Shown here: piece by piece, positions 25,070-36,825 of the stretch
Position numbering within the stretch: the first letter of the stretch is position 1
Layout: each line of letters opens with the position of its first letter
NCBI GenBank assembly: GCA_963932465.1
Contig: OZ010786.1
Span: 442,916,619 to 442,980,618, forward strand
DNA from: Maratus speciosus
Taxonomy: Eukaryota > Arthropoda > Arachnida > Araneae > Salticidae
Direction of reading: 5' to 3'
Length of the DNA: 64,000 nt
The notes under the pieces: generated by a model
The model's database searches: none
What the model saw: only the letters and a program-made list of their open reading frames with translations
What the model was told of the DNA's origin: nothing
Position numbers and translations under genes: made by a program

Positions 25070-26850
25070 TATGTCACACTGTAACTCCCGTAATTATGAA
25101 CCGATTTCGATGTAATTCGGTGTGTACATAGTACATACCAATGTCTCGACCGAGTTCGTTGGCCAGCTTCATCCGCCGTTTTGTTTCAAAATGGCGGCCA
25201 TTTAAAATTTTTAAAAAAAATTAAAACTTGAAATGTGGTACCAAAAAATTTAAAATGGAAAAATATTTTTTTCTTATGTATTTGACCTTTATATAAAGAT
25301 TCCGGAGCAGTTTTTGTTTCGTCTATATCTTAAAAAATGGCTGAGTTATAGCATTTTGAATTTCTAGCGTGGCTGACATTTTGAAACGTCCTGAATTTTG
25401 TCACTCGATAAAAGACGTATTTATGAACCGATTTGGATGTAATTCGGTGTGTACATAGTACATACCAATCTCTCGACCGAGTTCGTTGGCCAGCTTCATC
25501 CGCCATTTTGTTTCAAAATGGCGGCCATTTAAATTTTTTTTTTAATTTAAAATTTGAAATGTGGTACCAAAAAATTGAAAATGGGAAAATATTTTTTTCT
25601 TATGTATTTGACCTTTATACAAAGATTTAGGAGCAGTTTTTGTTTCGTCTATATCTTAAAAAATGGCTGAGTTATAGCATTTTGAATTTCTAGCGTGGCT
25701 GACATTTTGAAACGTCCTGAATTTTGTCACGCGATAAAAGGCGTATTTATGAACCAATTTGGATGTAACTTCGTTTATACATAGTACATACCAATGTCTC
25801 GACCGGGTTCGTTGGCCAGCTTCATCCGCCATCTTGTTTCAAAATGGCGGCCATTTAAAAAAATTAAAAAATAAAAAAAATTAAATAAGATACCAAAAAA
25901 TTGGAAAATGATAAAGATTTTTTTTTTTGTATGTGTTTGACCTTAATACAAAGATTCCGGAACAGCTTTCTTTCGTCTATATCTAAAAAAAAAAAAAGGC
26001 TGAGTAATAGCATTTTGAATTTCTCTTGTGGCTGACATTTTAAAACGACCTGATTTTTGTCACGCGATAACAGGCGTATTTAAGAACCTATTTGGATGTA
26101 ACTTGGTCTGTACATAGTACATACCAATGTCTCGACCGAGTTCGTTGGCCAGCTTCATTCGCCATCTTGTTTCAAAAGGGTTGCCATTTAAAAAAAATTA
26201 AATTTAAAATTCAAAATGAGGTATTAAAAAATTGGAAAATGAAAAAGATTTTTTTTTATGTGTTTGGCCTTGATACAAAGATTCCGGAGCAGTTTTTGTT
26301 TCTGAAAATTTGTTCTTTTGTTGATATCTTAAAAAATGGTTGATTTATAGCACTTTGAATTTCTAGCATGGCTAACATTTTGAAACGATCTTGTATTTGT
26401 CACGCGATAACACACGTATTCGCCTATTTCGATGTAAGAAGGCATGTGGATTGTATACATCAACACCTCGACCAATTTTGATGGCCAGATTCATCATCCA
26501 TCTTGTTTCAAAATGGCGGCCATTAAATTAAATTATATATATATATATTTAAAGTGAGGTGCAAAAAAATTAGAAATTGATAAAGGTTTCTTTCTTAAGT
26601 ATTTGATCTTGATATAAGGATTCAGGAGCATTTTTTGTTTGTCTTTACCTTAAAAAATGGCTCAGATATAGCAGTTTCAATTTCTATTGTGGGTGACATT
26701 TTGAAAAATCTGATTTTTTGCATGCGACAGCACTCCTATATATTAACCGATTCCGATGTGAGTGAGCATGTGCACAGCAATTACTAAGGTCTCGACCAAG
26801 ATCACTGCTTAGCCTCATCCACCATGTTATCTTAAAATGACAGGCACTTT
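25070..26850 (+). repeat. ~330-bp tandem repeat, about five copies
   Basis: Unit starts (at the GAACCGATTTCGATGTAA-type motif) lie near 25096, 25423, 25749, 26082, 26420 and 26742, a period of 324-336 bp. Each unit carries TCTCGACCGAGTTCGTTGGC, then CAAAATGGCGGCCATTTAAA, then GATTCCGGAGCAGTTTTTG and TGGCTGAGTTATAGCA. Units 1 and 2 are the most alike, and similarity decays to the right, where the last unit is barely recognisable. Short ORFs repeat because the DNA repeats. They end at different points, so protein function is not supported. Confidence 0.9.
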
Positions 26851-27783
26851 AAGAAATTGCCGAATTTGGCAGCCAAATATAAGTTACTTTAAAGAAAAGC
26901 AGCTTGGATAAAGCTGACTAATTTCGCGAAATTCTCATTCATTATATTGATAAAAATTAGTATTGAATCTCCTATATTCGGTGTCCACTAATTTGAGCTT
27001 CGTGTGTTTGCATGATATAAGTTGGCTTTTTTAAAATAAGGATTATGAAAGCTACCTCTTCCTCCCGGCACTGGCCGAAAGGACTTTTTATTATGCATTT
27101 TTCTGTTCAGTTAGTCTGAACTCTCCTCAGTTATGTTTTTTATTATCGTTTTTTATTACTCTAACTTGTGTATTTTTGTAATCTTTTTGCAAATATGTAA
27201 ATTCTTTTTATTCTTTTCCAAATTTGTTTCGCACTGGGCTTTGCATTAAGTTTTATGTTTATGTATGGTCTCTGTAAAGAGTCTTTTTTTTATGATGGGG
27301 CTTCCCTTTGGTAGCTTTTTCGTCGGTCCACGGACTGTTAGTTTTTGGATCATATGGAACTTTTTTTTTCTAACATATTGCTATAATAACATTTTATTTG
27401 TAAGTACTCTTACTCTTAAACTTAATTTTTTTTGTGGGCACCAGCCGCGTCTAAACATCTTTTCATGGCTCCCATTCCATAGAAACACCCATTACCTGTA
27501 TACTGGATGCGAAGTTGCCCCGCAACTAGGAAATCCATGAACATGCTTACATTGTTCCATTGTTCCAGTTAGATAAATATGTTAAATAGTATATTTGTTT
27601 TACTTTTTTGGAAAAATAATCCTTGCTATACATTTTTAGGTATAAATTTCTAGAGAAATGCACCACGATGAAATATTTTAATTTATGTAGATTGTGGAAT
27701 TATTGAATATAAAAATATCCGCCAGTCCTGGACTGTAATCAAATGTTTCTAGTTACAAAACAAATTACCATGCATTTTTTCTT
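26851..27783. other. AT-rich stretch, nothing recognised
   Basis: An ORF at 27265-27540 is hydrophobic and aromatic-rich (FFMMGLPFGSFFVG) but matches no family I know and has no supporting context. I leave it uncalled. Confidence 0.4.
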
Positions 27784-27787
27784 TTAA

Positions 27788-28155
27788 CCCGGGAGAACGT
27801 GCGCATATCCAGGGTATGAATGGTTTTTACTTTGTCACCAATAAATACAAATACAGAGATGCCAAGTGCCCGGCTTTTTGCACAGCAGTATTATCTTAGA
27901 GAAAATGCAGTTTTTTAAATCCTTAGTACGTTCCAATTAAATGAAACAACATTTTCTGTATTAAAATACCGGAATCCAAAAAGCCGGAGACTTGGTAACT
28001 CTGCAAATAATAATCTTCACTTTAATTAGTCGGAGACAATTGTTATAAATTCTTCGATAAAATTAGTTGGAGATTACTTTTAAAAAATTAGTGGTGACAA
28101 TTGTAAAAACCATACACATTCTGGGACTATCAGGCCAGGCGCGCGCCCTTACGGG
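27788..28155. mobile_element. TTAA-flanked MITE containing a foldback insert
   Basis: TTAA at 27784-27787 and 28156-28159 flank ends CCCGGGAGAACGTGCGC and GCGCGCCCTTACGGG. Inside, 27857-28003 is a separate inverted-repeat unit (GCCAAGTGCCCGGCTTTTT against AAAAGCCGGAGACTTGG). That looks like a second, nested insertion. Confidence 0.7.
27857..28003. mobile_element. Nested foldback MITE
   Basis: Mirror-image ends CAGAGATGCCAAGTGCCCGG and CCGGAGACTTGGTAACTCTG surround an AT-rich centre. Possible target duplication (ACAAATA / GCAAATA). The GGTAACTCTG end recalls the GGCAACNCTG ends of foldbacks at 52965-53058 and 58026-58216. Confidence 0.6.
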
Positions 28156-28450
28156 TTAAGCATAACTCAAAAATAATTTAGCAGAATGAGGTATAATTTT
28201 AGATTTGCACAATTAAAGCTTTCGAAATAGATTTCTGTTATTTTTTTTATTGATTACGAAGCATACTTTCTTCGAATATTATTTCACTTTTTATATGGTA
28301 TTTTTATTTAATATTTAAATACATATATATTGTAATCTAAACAAATTTTAACAAAACTCGATTTCCAGAAATTTGAAATATAAGAATCCAAAATTACTGC
28401 TCGTTCCAGAAAGCAGTTTTTGAGTTAAGCTTAAAAAAAGCAACTATTAA

Positions 28451-28759
28451 ACATCTCGCTGCGCAACCCGAGATTTTTTCGGGCAACGTAAATGTAGCAA
28501 AATTTGCGCAAACCGAGATTTCTTCGGGGATGCATTTTTTCAGTCTAATTAACACTCCTTGATTATTCCCATCAGTTATTTTTTTATTGTAAATTTTGCC
28601 TTATTTAATCGGAGAATTTTCCAGATTAAATTAGACAAAAATTATTGCTTTGAAAAACCGGTGATAAAAGAATAAAAATTATTAAAAGACACTCGTCGCG
28701 AAAGATTTAATATGCAATTTTTGAAGCTATTTTGATAAAACAATTACTCAGCAAGAGGG
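28451..28759 (+). mobile_element. TTAA-flanked MITE, CTCGCTG family (copy 2)
   Basis: TTAA at 28447-28450 and 28760-28763 flank ends ACATCTCGCTGCGCAACCCG and CAGCAAGAGGG. The internal blocks AACCCGAGATTT, TTGTAAATTTTGCCTTATTT and GAAAAACCGGTGATAAAAGA match the copies at 3261-3574 (reverse) and 36357-36664. Confidence 0.75.
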
Positions 28760-28780
28760 TTAAAATAAATTTACCATCAA

Positions 28781-28990
28781 CTCTTTCAAGGGCTGTTATT
28801 CATTTTTAGACCACATAATTTTAAATCCCGAATACTACAATGGTAGTAGAATTTTGGTACGAAATTTTCCTTTTATTATGTATGTGAAATATAGTTATTT
28901 TCTCATTTCCAAATAAATTTGCTTGTGAATTCCGGTGTCATCCATATATTTCAAAATTTTAGCAACGGAAGTGATTTGCCTCTTAAAGGG
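28781..28990. mobile_element. TCAA-flanked MITE, AAGGG family
   Basis: TCAA lies on both sides (28777-28780, 28991-28994) of ends CTCTTTCAAGGG and CCTCTTAAAGGG. The interior (GACCACATAATTTTAAA, AGAATTTTGGTACGAAATTT) matches 48827-49037 in the same orientation and 32111-32270 and 56870-57066 in reverse. The matching TCAA pair suggests that this copy may have inserted at a variant TTAA site. Confidence 0.65.
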
Positions 28991-29096
28991 TCAAACGCTT
29001 AAATCTTTTAATTTGATTAATTCCTAATCAGTTTCAACGAACGTTCAACTCACCTATTCCAACAGGAGATTTCTTTTTGTGCTGTTTTGGCCTTAT

Positions 29097-29210
29097 TATT
29101 CAGAAATTCCGAAAGAAGAATTTTTACTTTATGTAATCATGAAACGCTGGTCATTAAGTAAAGCAAAAATTACCATTCGAAATTTCTTATATGAATTTGG
29201 AATTACTGAA
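29097..29210. mobile_element. Small foldback MITE
   Basis: ATTCAGAAATTCCGAAAG is mirrored by TTTGGAATTACTGAAT, and inner segments (TTTTTACTTTA against TAAAGCAAAAATTA) also pair. It is ~110 bp long and non-coding. No clear target duplication. Confidence 0.5.
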
Positions 29211-29281
29211 TAGAAATGGTGGCTTAATGGACAACCTTGGCACCCCTGTAGTTTGCAGTTGCATCACGTAAAAAAGATTAA

Positions 29282-29812
29282 CCCTTTATCTACTTACGGT
29301 ACTTATAAGTACCATTAAAATAACTTGTTATAAAATTCATTTAATACATCGATTAGTACTAATACAGTTTAGAATGAGTTATAGATACATTAATTTATCT
29401 TGTTTCAAAAGCGTTATGGGTTACACAAAAACAAAAATATTCTTAAAAGGATGATTTCTTTTGCCTTTGCATCTTTTCAGCTTTCTTGGTGTTGGGAGAG
29501 AGGGAGAGGATTTTTCAATTCGCAAATATTTCTATATTTGTAGTGTAAGAACATTGTATTTTTACATGTTCTAATTCTTCAAAATACTAAGAAAAATATT
29601 TAAAGTAAAAGATTTGAGTGGAGTTATATATATTGCACAAAATCTCTATAAATTTAAAATATAATTAATCCATCTAAATACTTCAATCCTTCTAAAATCC
29701 TTCTAAAATTTATTAAATGATTATGTAAATCTTCTAATGTAGTTTCAAAGATTCACGAAAAATGATTTGGAAGATGAAATTTTCATGAATACTTAATTCA
29801 GTAGATAAAGGG
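29282..29812. mobile_element. TTAA-flanked MITE related to the piggyBac element downstream
   Basis: Starts after TTAA (29278-29281) with CCCTTTATCTACTTACGG and ends CAGTAGATAAAGGG. The same end sequence (TCCTTTATCTACTGACGG / CAGTAGATAAATGG) bounds the element at 30347-32458, which keeps a piggyBac transposase fragment. This is therefore a likely non-autonomous partner. The interior lacks an ORF. Confidence 0.65.
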
Positions 29813-30694
29813 TAGATTTAGTAGATTATTCAGTAGATAAACAACAAGTCCATTTGAAATTTTACGTTAAGGTTGCTTACAACGTTTGAATAGTCAACTT
29901 CAAGCAAATATTAATTTCTCTATACAAAACAACTTTTGTTTTCTTCTCCTCTTTATTGAAAGTGTAGTTATGGCGGTTTTTATGTTAGATCTACAAGCGG
30001 TAGTGTGTACTTAAATAGATGGATGTTGCTATTTTGGGGCCTAAAAAAGTTCTAATATTCAGATTAAAAATATCAACGAATTTAACACTTTGCGGTCGAG
30101 GATCGTCAATAGCTGCCTAAATTTTATAGACATGACTCTATTTTTACATTCTATTCGCACCACTATTTTATAAAAGTGCATTTTCTAGTGAATTTCTTTC
30201 TGTTGTCAAAGTACAAATAAAAATATTTCTTAAAGAAAACTGTTATCAACCGAATCCCTCACAACGATTCTTATCACAAATGCACCCGAGAAGTTCCCTA
30301 GCACGGCGCGCTGGCTCATACGATGCTTTGTTTACTTTCAGCTTAATCCTTTATCTACTGACGGAACTTATATGTACCACTCACTTTAAACTTTCATCCC
30401 ATAGTGAATATTACTAATATTCTAATGGAACTTTGCAAAAACACTCTTTTAACTCCACTTTATCCAGATACATAGCAGCAGTAGTTCTATGTTTGTTATT
30501 TTAGCGAGGAAGGAGGCCATCTTTGACACAGACGATGGGTTTAGTATCTTTTTTATTGCTGCAAACACAGTAAAGGTATAAGATAAGTGTTGGATTTTTT
30601 TAGATGTTCATTATGATCTTAGAATACAGTTTGACTAGCTATTTTAGGTGAACGGTGTTTGCATTTGATTTAACAGTTGAATTACTCGGTGGTA

Positions 30695-31766
30695 CAGTCG
30701 TAGAAAAAAAAGTAAACACCCCCTACTAACTCCTCAACAAATTATCATAGAAGAAAGTGACTGGTACCGAACGATTGAAAATAAAGTCTACTTTTAAATG
30801 ATGCATATAAAATTTTCTTAGGGGTCATCTACATATTAAAACGAATCCAAACTTCATTTTTTTCAATGGCAACTCCCAATTTTAACGAGATATTTCAAAT
30901 CTTCGGTTCAAACTATGCCTAGACACCAAATTTCAAGTCATTTGAATGATAAGTTTTTGAATTATAAACATTCAAAATTGAGTGCTTCTAATGTTAAATT
31001 ATATTTTCATATTTTTATTTATATCTCCCGAAATTATGCTCCTAATGTGCTAATTTTTTTTGTGGTAATAATACTAATATACCCAAACATAAGTAAGCTG
31101 AATTTGCAATTTGTATAATTTTATGATATAAATTATGAATTATGAAATTAATATTCGAAAAAATTATGAATTGCAACCTACAATTTTCTTGATGGATTTA
31201 GAATTATTAAGTCCTGCTTTATGGAAATTCAAAAATTTCACATTTTTCTTCCAAGTAGTTTTCAAATTATGCTTAAAAAACGGCAAAATGATGGTTTAAG
31301 GAGCCGTCTATGATGGAAGTGAGTAGACATTTTGAAATTTATTCTGCCGTACAGTAATCTAACACGCTTCATTGACTCCTTGAGTGGCGCTTAAGGTGCC
31401 TTGATCAAGGAAGCGGCTCTCTTGGTTAACAATCCAGTACGGAACTTCAATTTGGATACAGCCCTTAAAATACGCTCGTTTTAAAATAATTAATTTCTCG
31501 GAAACTTATCGTACGAATTGCACGAAAATTCGTTTTTAGGCTAATTGAAGGGTGTAGAGTTCATTTATGCTGTCAGAATTGGGTACTGCTATTGAAAAAA
31601 ACAAAGTTATGGTTCGTTTTAATATGTAGGTGGACCCCTAAGCAAATTTTATATACATCATTTAAAAGTAGACTTTATTTCCAATCGTTCGGTACCAGTA
31701 ACTTTCTTCTACGATAATTTGTTGAGGAGTTATTAGGGGGTGTTTACTTTTTTTTTTCCACGACTG
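30695..31766 (-). mobile_element. Long-TIR DNA element, family L, copy B
   Basis: Ends CAGTCGTAGAAAAAAAAGTA and the mirror with CCACGACTG, flanked by TA (30693-30694, 31767-31768). It is 1072 bp long, reverse to copy A: the TTGATCAAGGAAGCGGCTCT block comes late rather than early. It sits inside the piggyBac relic and so is younger than that insertion. Confidence 0.85.
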
Positions 31767-31888
31767 TACATATAAGTACCGTCAGTACACTGGTAGTTGG
31801 AGAAAAACTTCTTGTTTACTTTTCGCCTGTGTAGTTATCCATCGTTTTCATCAGCTTTAAAATTTAACTACTAAAATGTAGTGTAGTA

Positions 31889-32110
31889 ATGATTTCCATG
31901 GTATTTCTTTTCTGTTTCATCGTTATTTTTTATAGGAAATTGAAAAAGTTGTGGCACTGGCTGGTTTTTGCTATGCTAGAAATGGCATATGTAAATTCAT
32001 ATACTGCATATGTGGAGATGCGAGAGAACATGTTGTTCTTGGAATATAGACGTCGCGTAACTAAAGGACTGCTAACAAGATCGAAAGCTAAGAAAAGACA
32101 GTTTTGTTAA
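31889..32110 (+). pseudogene. piggyBac transposase C-terminal fragment
   Basis: The 73-residue ORF resembles the C-terminal end of the DDE_Tnp_1_7 domain of piggyBac transposases from about residue 16 (KLKKLWHWLVFAMLEMAYVN, then SYTAYVEMRENM, then LEYRRRVTKGLL). The family pattern here is KWW.R.FF.LLD.A.VNAY.LY...., followed by F R..L...L. The catalytic aspartates, which lie further upstream in the family, are absent. So is the cysteine-rich C-terminal zinc finger found in many members: the ORF ends RSKAKKRQFC. The N-terminal 15 residues are hydrophobic and may come from non-coding sequence, since an acceptor-like TTTTTTATAG precedes the homologous part. It cannot be active alone. Confidence 0.8.
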
Positions 32111-32270
32111 CCCTTTCATGGGCAAAGCATTTCAAATTCTAAAGTGTTGAAATAAATGATTGGCACCGGAATTTGCCAAAAGATTTATTTCTAAGTATGA
32201 AAAAAAAAACCCCATTTTTCACATATTAAATCGAAAATATTTTCTGGTGCCATTTGAAATACCTTGTGTG
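32111..32270 (+). mobile_element. TTAA MITE fragment, AAGGG family
   Basis: Begins directly after TTAA (32107-32110, which overlaps the stop of the piggyBac fragment) with CCCTTTCATGGGCAAAGCA. It matches 56870-57066 (GGCAAAGCA, GGCACCGG, AAAAGATTTATTT blocks). The right end lacks a TTAA and looks truncated. Confidence 0.5.
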
Positions 32271-33211
32271 TTTACTGTTATGATATTCTTGTTATAGTGT
32301 ACTGACGGTACTTTAAAGTACCACTTGATTGCCTTTACATAATTAAATTTCTCACTTGTGAGGTTCTTTTTATGTTTATCCTTTAATTTTCATTCTAGTA
32401 ACTGAAAAAAAATTACATGAAAAAAATTGCAGTAGATAATAATGCAGTAGATAAATGGTTAAAAGCGGAGCGTTGCATTTCCTGTCTTCATAGATTTTAG
32501 AAATAAAAAAAATCAGAAAACAGCTAACAAATATCATCCAGGTACAAGTTAAATGAGCTTTATTTAAAACCGTATTTAAATTGCTTGATATCGTCAGCTA
32601 TTTTTACTATTATTATTTTTTTTAATCAGAATAAAATCAGTTTATTTTTTCTTTTGGATTAATTTTTATCTGGAGACGGGATTTTTTATTTATTAATGTT
32701 CAATAAAGAGAAATTAAAGCAATATTACAGACAACTTAAACTTAATGAATGAGGTAACATTCTATAAAATTTCTGTCTTTTAGAAAAGAAAAAAAACTTG
32801 CTATTATTTTATGAAAGTAAATACAAGAATACATTAAAAAAAATCTGCCTTTTAAGTATTGATGCGAGATACAATATCCTAAGAATAAAAGTATGGATAA
32901 TTATTCTTTTTAAAAAACTGCTTGAAAATCATTTCCTAGTTAGATGATCACTTTATTTTTGTAAGAATATAACTAGACTCATGTGCCAATCGAAAAAAAT
33001 ATATATATTCTAAGTCATACACGCGAATGCATTTGTGATAAGAGCCGTTGTGAGGGGAGCGGTTTAGACGCTAGTATGAAATGCTTGTACCTGGGAGGAG
33101 TACTTCAACCGCAAAGGGTTACCCTTTAACCCTTTGAGGTCATCATTGTCTTATTTTAGTTTCATAATTGACAATAGAGGGCGAATGTGTTTTGTGCGTG
33201 TTTACTGTATG

Positions 33212-34806
33212 GTATAAACTATATTGCCATTAATTACCGGCAATTTTCAATTTTAGGCATTTTGTCGAATATTTAGAAATATACTTGTCAGATTCTTCTG
33301 GAATTTCAGGATTAAAAACAACAGGTATTACCTCATATTTAGCAATGTCGATTTGATAAGGGGGACAATTAGGGGGCCAACAAAAAATCAAAGAAAAAAA
33401 ATAATACTCGGGATCACCCTGTAAAACAAAATGCACGAAATAATCTATCGCTACCGAATATAAATAAACAGATATTGTGCAATATGTGTAATCTTTTGTG
33501 TAAGAATAGCACGTATATTAATAGAGATATAGCGATTTATTTAAAAAAATTAAAAAATTCTTGCATGTTTTTTGCTTATAACATAAAGGGTTTTCAACCA
33601 AATTTAACGCCGATTTCAGAAAAAATGACAATATATAGTAGAAACAATATAGTGCAATTGGAATATAAATATATTAAATATTTTGGGAAATATGAGCAGT
33701 TGTATGAAATAAATTTTATCTGCGCATGCGAGAAAGATAACAAGGATCATTTTACATAATTTAATAGTCAATTCTATGGAGCAACTTATTAAAAAAATCT
33801 AATCAAATATCTTAAAAATTCAGAAAGATATTGGCGTTAGAGTGAGCAAATTTTTAGTTATTCTCTAAAAGCAGCTGAATGATAAGGGATTTTACACAAA
33901 TTGTCATTTTTTATTAACTGACTTTCAGAAAAAAGTTAGCATTTAGTGAATATCAACGATTTGAAAAAATTCGGATTATTCGGATTTGAAAAAAATGCTT
34001 CGCTTTTGATACTTCTTTTGATCATGGTATAGGCTCGTTCTGGTGGTTATCAGAAAAGAACTAAAGCATCAATAAAAAATGAAAATTAAAAAAAAAATTA
34101 AAATTAAAAATGACAATTTGTGTAAAATCCCTTATCATTCAGCTGCTTTTTCAGAACAACTAAAAATTTGCTCACTCTAACGCCGATATCTTTCTGAATT
34201 TTTACGATATTTGACTAGATTCCTTTTAATAAGTTGCTCCATAGAGTTGACTATTGAATTATGTAAAATGATCCTTGTTATCGTTCGCGCATGCGCAGAT
34301 AAAAATTATTTCCTACAATTGCTGATCTTTCCTATAATATTTAATATATATATATATTCCAATTGCACTATATTATTTCTACTATATTTTGTCAATTTTT
34401 CTGAAATCGGCGTTAAATTTGGTTGAAAGCACTGTATGTTATAAGCAAAAAACATGCAATATTTTTTTTTTTTTAAATAAATCGCTATATCTCTATTAAT
34501 ATACGTGCTATTCTTACACAAAAGAATACACATATTGCACAATGTCTGTTTATTTATATTCGGTAGCGATATATCCCTTTGTGCATTTTATTTTACAGGG
34601 TGATCCCAAGTATTATTTTTTTCTTTGATTTTTTGTTGGCCCCCTAAGGGTCACCTCATCAAATTGACATTGCTAAATATGAGATCATACCTGTTCTTTT
34701 TAATACTGAAATTCTAGAAGAATCTGACAAGTATATTTCTAAATATTCCACAAAATGTCTAAAATTGAAAATTGCCGGTCATTAATGGCAATATAGTGTA
34801 TATCTC
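33212..34806. repeat. 1.6-kb palindrome
   Basis: ACTATATTGCCATTAAT near 33229 is mirrored by ATTAATGGCAATATAGT near 34781. The mirror similarity continues inward, with mismatches, for ~700 bp per arm: TTTAGGCATTTTGTCGAATA, GGATCACCCTGTAAAA, TATTAATAGAGATATAGCGA and TGATAAGGGATTTTACACAA, each with its reverse complement. The non-palindromic centre is about 33916-34108. In each arm an element-end-like TACAGGGTGATCCC points outward (33412-33425 and 34597-34611). This suggests two inverted partial copies of a TA-inserting element around a duplicated core. The paired ORFs in opposite orientation are mirror images without domains. Confidence 0.85.
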
Positions 34807-34871
34807 ATTATCGGCGTCATTTTGTCTGGACCGGAGACGAATTATATGATTATGGTTTTCAGCACGATTAA

Positions 34872-35561
34872 CCCTTACCTGTGACGCCCGAACTCTGTTC
34901 GGGTAACGCAAACGCGCCAATTTTGGAATGCCCGACCTGAGTTCGGGCAAGAGAAACATCGGTGTTTCAATCCCATGAGGTAAAGGGAACGATATATGAT
35001 GAAAAGGGAATGAAGGTACGACGCGAGACTCGAGTTTATTGTAAATCTGTGATATAGGCATTGGGTGCCGCGCCATGTTTTTGTATATACCATACCGTAA
35101 AGGATTTGTGAAATTCAAAGGAATCCGAGGTACATGGAATTCATGACAGTTGATATAAATAATAATATAGTTGCATTAGTTAATTATATTTACCTTGAAA
35201 ATTATGTCATTTGATTTATTTTGCTATAATTTGAGCAAAAATTACTGTAATCTATTGACATTTCCCATATATATGAAAAAATTGAATATAGTAGTTACTT
35301 CGTTTAATTTTTTTTTATACTCTATTTCTAACATTTTTATGATAATAACAAGCAAAATTAACCTGTTCGGGTACATGGGTGCATATATGCACCCTCAAAA
35401 AGTCTTTACAGCGCTTGTGTTTGATACCAGTAAATAAGAAAAGTTAAATCGGTTTTCTTTAATTACGATATTTTTGTGATTTATAAAGTTAAGTCAAATA
35501 ATTAACAAACAGTGGTACTAAAGCAATAAAATTCGTGTAAAAGATGCTAGTCCTGAACGGG
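34872..35561. mobile_element. TTAA-flanked element, 690 bp
   Basis: TTAA at 34868-34871 and 35562-35565 flank ends CCCTTACCTGTGACGCCCG and GATGCTAGTCCTGAACGGG. The left part contains two CCCGAACTCTGTTCGGG-like hairpin blocks. The ORF at 34759-35118 overlaps the boundary and has no domain, so it is not called. Confidence 0.6.
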
Positions 35562-35565
35562 TTAA

Positions 35566-35777
35566 ATAGAAAAAAATATCAAAAGTGGTTTGTTTTAATG
35601 TATTGTGTAACTTAAGTTCTTACGTAATGGAAAGTTTTGAATTTACATGCTTGTGAAAAGGTGATGTTCTTCTTTTTAAATCTTGGGATTAAAAAAAACA
35701 TTTTTAACGTAATTGTATAGTATCACTGATTGAGAACTGAGGACTAAGAATGGAAAACGTTGAATGTACCAAAAAAT

Positions 35778-35815
<38 letters not shown>

Positions 35816-36352
35816 GAAAAATGTTTTAAGTGCCAAGCTTAACGAACAGGAGAACGCTTGAAGTGCTAACCCTAGTAGTAATAGTTCAAACAATAAGTCG
35901 GAAATTCTACATCAAACGTGGCAAATGAGGTGTTTTCGCCTCCTTTTGTCGCTCTCTTGAAAAATTCCCCCTTTTGGACTTTCAGTGTTTTCATTCTTAG
36001 TCCTAAATTAGTGTCATGATTTTTGACTGAATGATTTGGATTCATTACTAAACTTGCTGATCAAATTAATTTATGCTTATGATTATAATATTTATTTGTA
36101 ATGTAATGCATAATAATCTATTACAAAATTGAATAATCTAAAAATTAAAAAAAAAAATTATCAGCCAAACTAATGCGAGTTTTTCAAGCGCCTAAAAACG
36201 TGACATTTCTACTTGTTTAAAAAACCTGCACGAAATGTACAATAGCAATTTTTAGCAGCTGTTTTTTGATTAATCATTAGGTAATAGTTCAGGATATTAA
36301 TCTCCTTGTATTTCGTTTCGAAATTCTGGGGAAATTATAAACATTTCGATGT
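35566..36352. other. AT-rich stretch with long T-run
   Basis: A ~35-base T-run lies at 35779-35813. GAGGACTAAGAATGGAAAAC near 35741 is mirrored by TTTTCATTCTTAGTCCT near 35989-36005, so a ~270-bp TIR element may occupy about 35737-36009. Nothing else was recognised. Confidence 0.45.
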
Positions 36353-36356
36353 TTAA

Positions 36357-36664
36357 CCCTCTCGCTGCGAAACCCGAGAGTTTCTCGGGCAACGTAAAAA
36401 TAGCAAAACTTGCGCAACCCGAGATTTCATCGGGATGCATTTTTTCCGTCTAATTAACCCTCCTTGATCATTCCCACCAGTAATTTTTTATTGTAAATTT
36501 TGCCTTATCTAATCGAAGCATTTTACCGATTAAATCAGGTGAAAATTTTTATTTTGAAAAACCGGCGACAAAAGAATAAAAATTCTTAACAGGTGCTCGT
36601 CGCGAAGGAATTAAATACGCAATTTTCGAAGCTATTTTGATAAAACAATTACGCAGCGAGGGGG
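36357..36664 (+). mobile_element. TTAA-flanked MITE, CTCGCTG family (copy 3)
   Basis: The best-preserved copy. TTAA at 36353-36356 and 36665-36668 flank ends CCCTCTCGCTGCG and CGCAGCGAGGGGG. Internal blocks match those of 3261-3574 and 28451-28759. The length is 308 bp, with no ORF. Confidence 0.8.
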
Positions 36665-36825
36665 TTAAATGCGTAATAATAAACTTTTTTTAAACTTTTT
36701 TAATAATTTATATGCTTTTAGTATATATTTTCTTAGACATTTAAATAATCTGCTTATCATCATCGTGGGAATCAGTTTTAAGTTATTAAAATCGGATAAC
36801 ATGGAAAAATGTAGCACATGTTTAA

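Larger units (their letters stand above)
30347..32458 (+). mobile_element. piggyBac-type element relic
   Basis: TTAA at 30343-30346 and 32459-32462 flank inverted ends TCCTTTATCTACTG and CAGTAGATAAATGG. The interior keeps a piggyBac transposase C-terminal fragment (31934-32110) and is interrupted by the unrelated TA element at 30695-31766. Without that insert it is ~1.04 kb, much shorter than an autonomous piggyBac (~2.5 kb), so most of the transposase has been deleted. Confidence 0.75.
30086..33118 (-). mobile_element. Outer TTAA MITE split by later insertions
   Basis: The left end CACTTTGCGGTCGAG after TTAA (30082-30085) and the right end TACTTCAACCGCAAAGGG before TTAC are mirror images. 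The left 250 bp and right 120 bp are homologous to the intact 229-bp MITE at 12786-13014, so this copy was opened by the 2.1-kb insertion at 30347-32458. The stretch 32463-33000 between that insertion and the right end is AT-rich and unassigned. Confidence 0.6.

Noticed and set aside
33475..34542. Two similar cysteine-containing ORFs on opposite strands
   Set aside because: They are the two arms of the 1.6-kb palindrome. The arms differ by indels that would alter the frame, so there is no sign of selection for protein.
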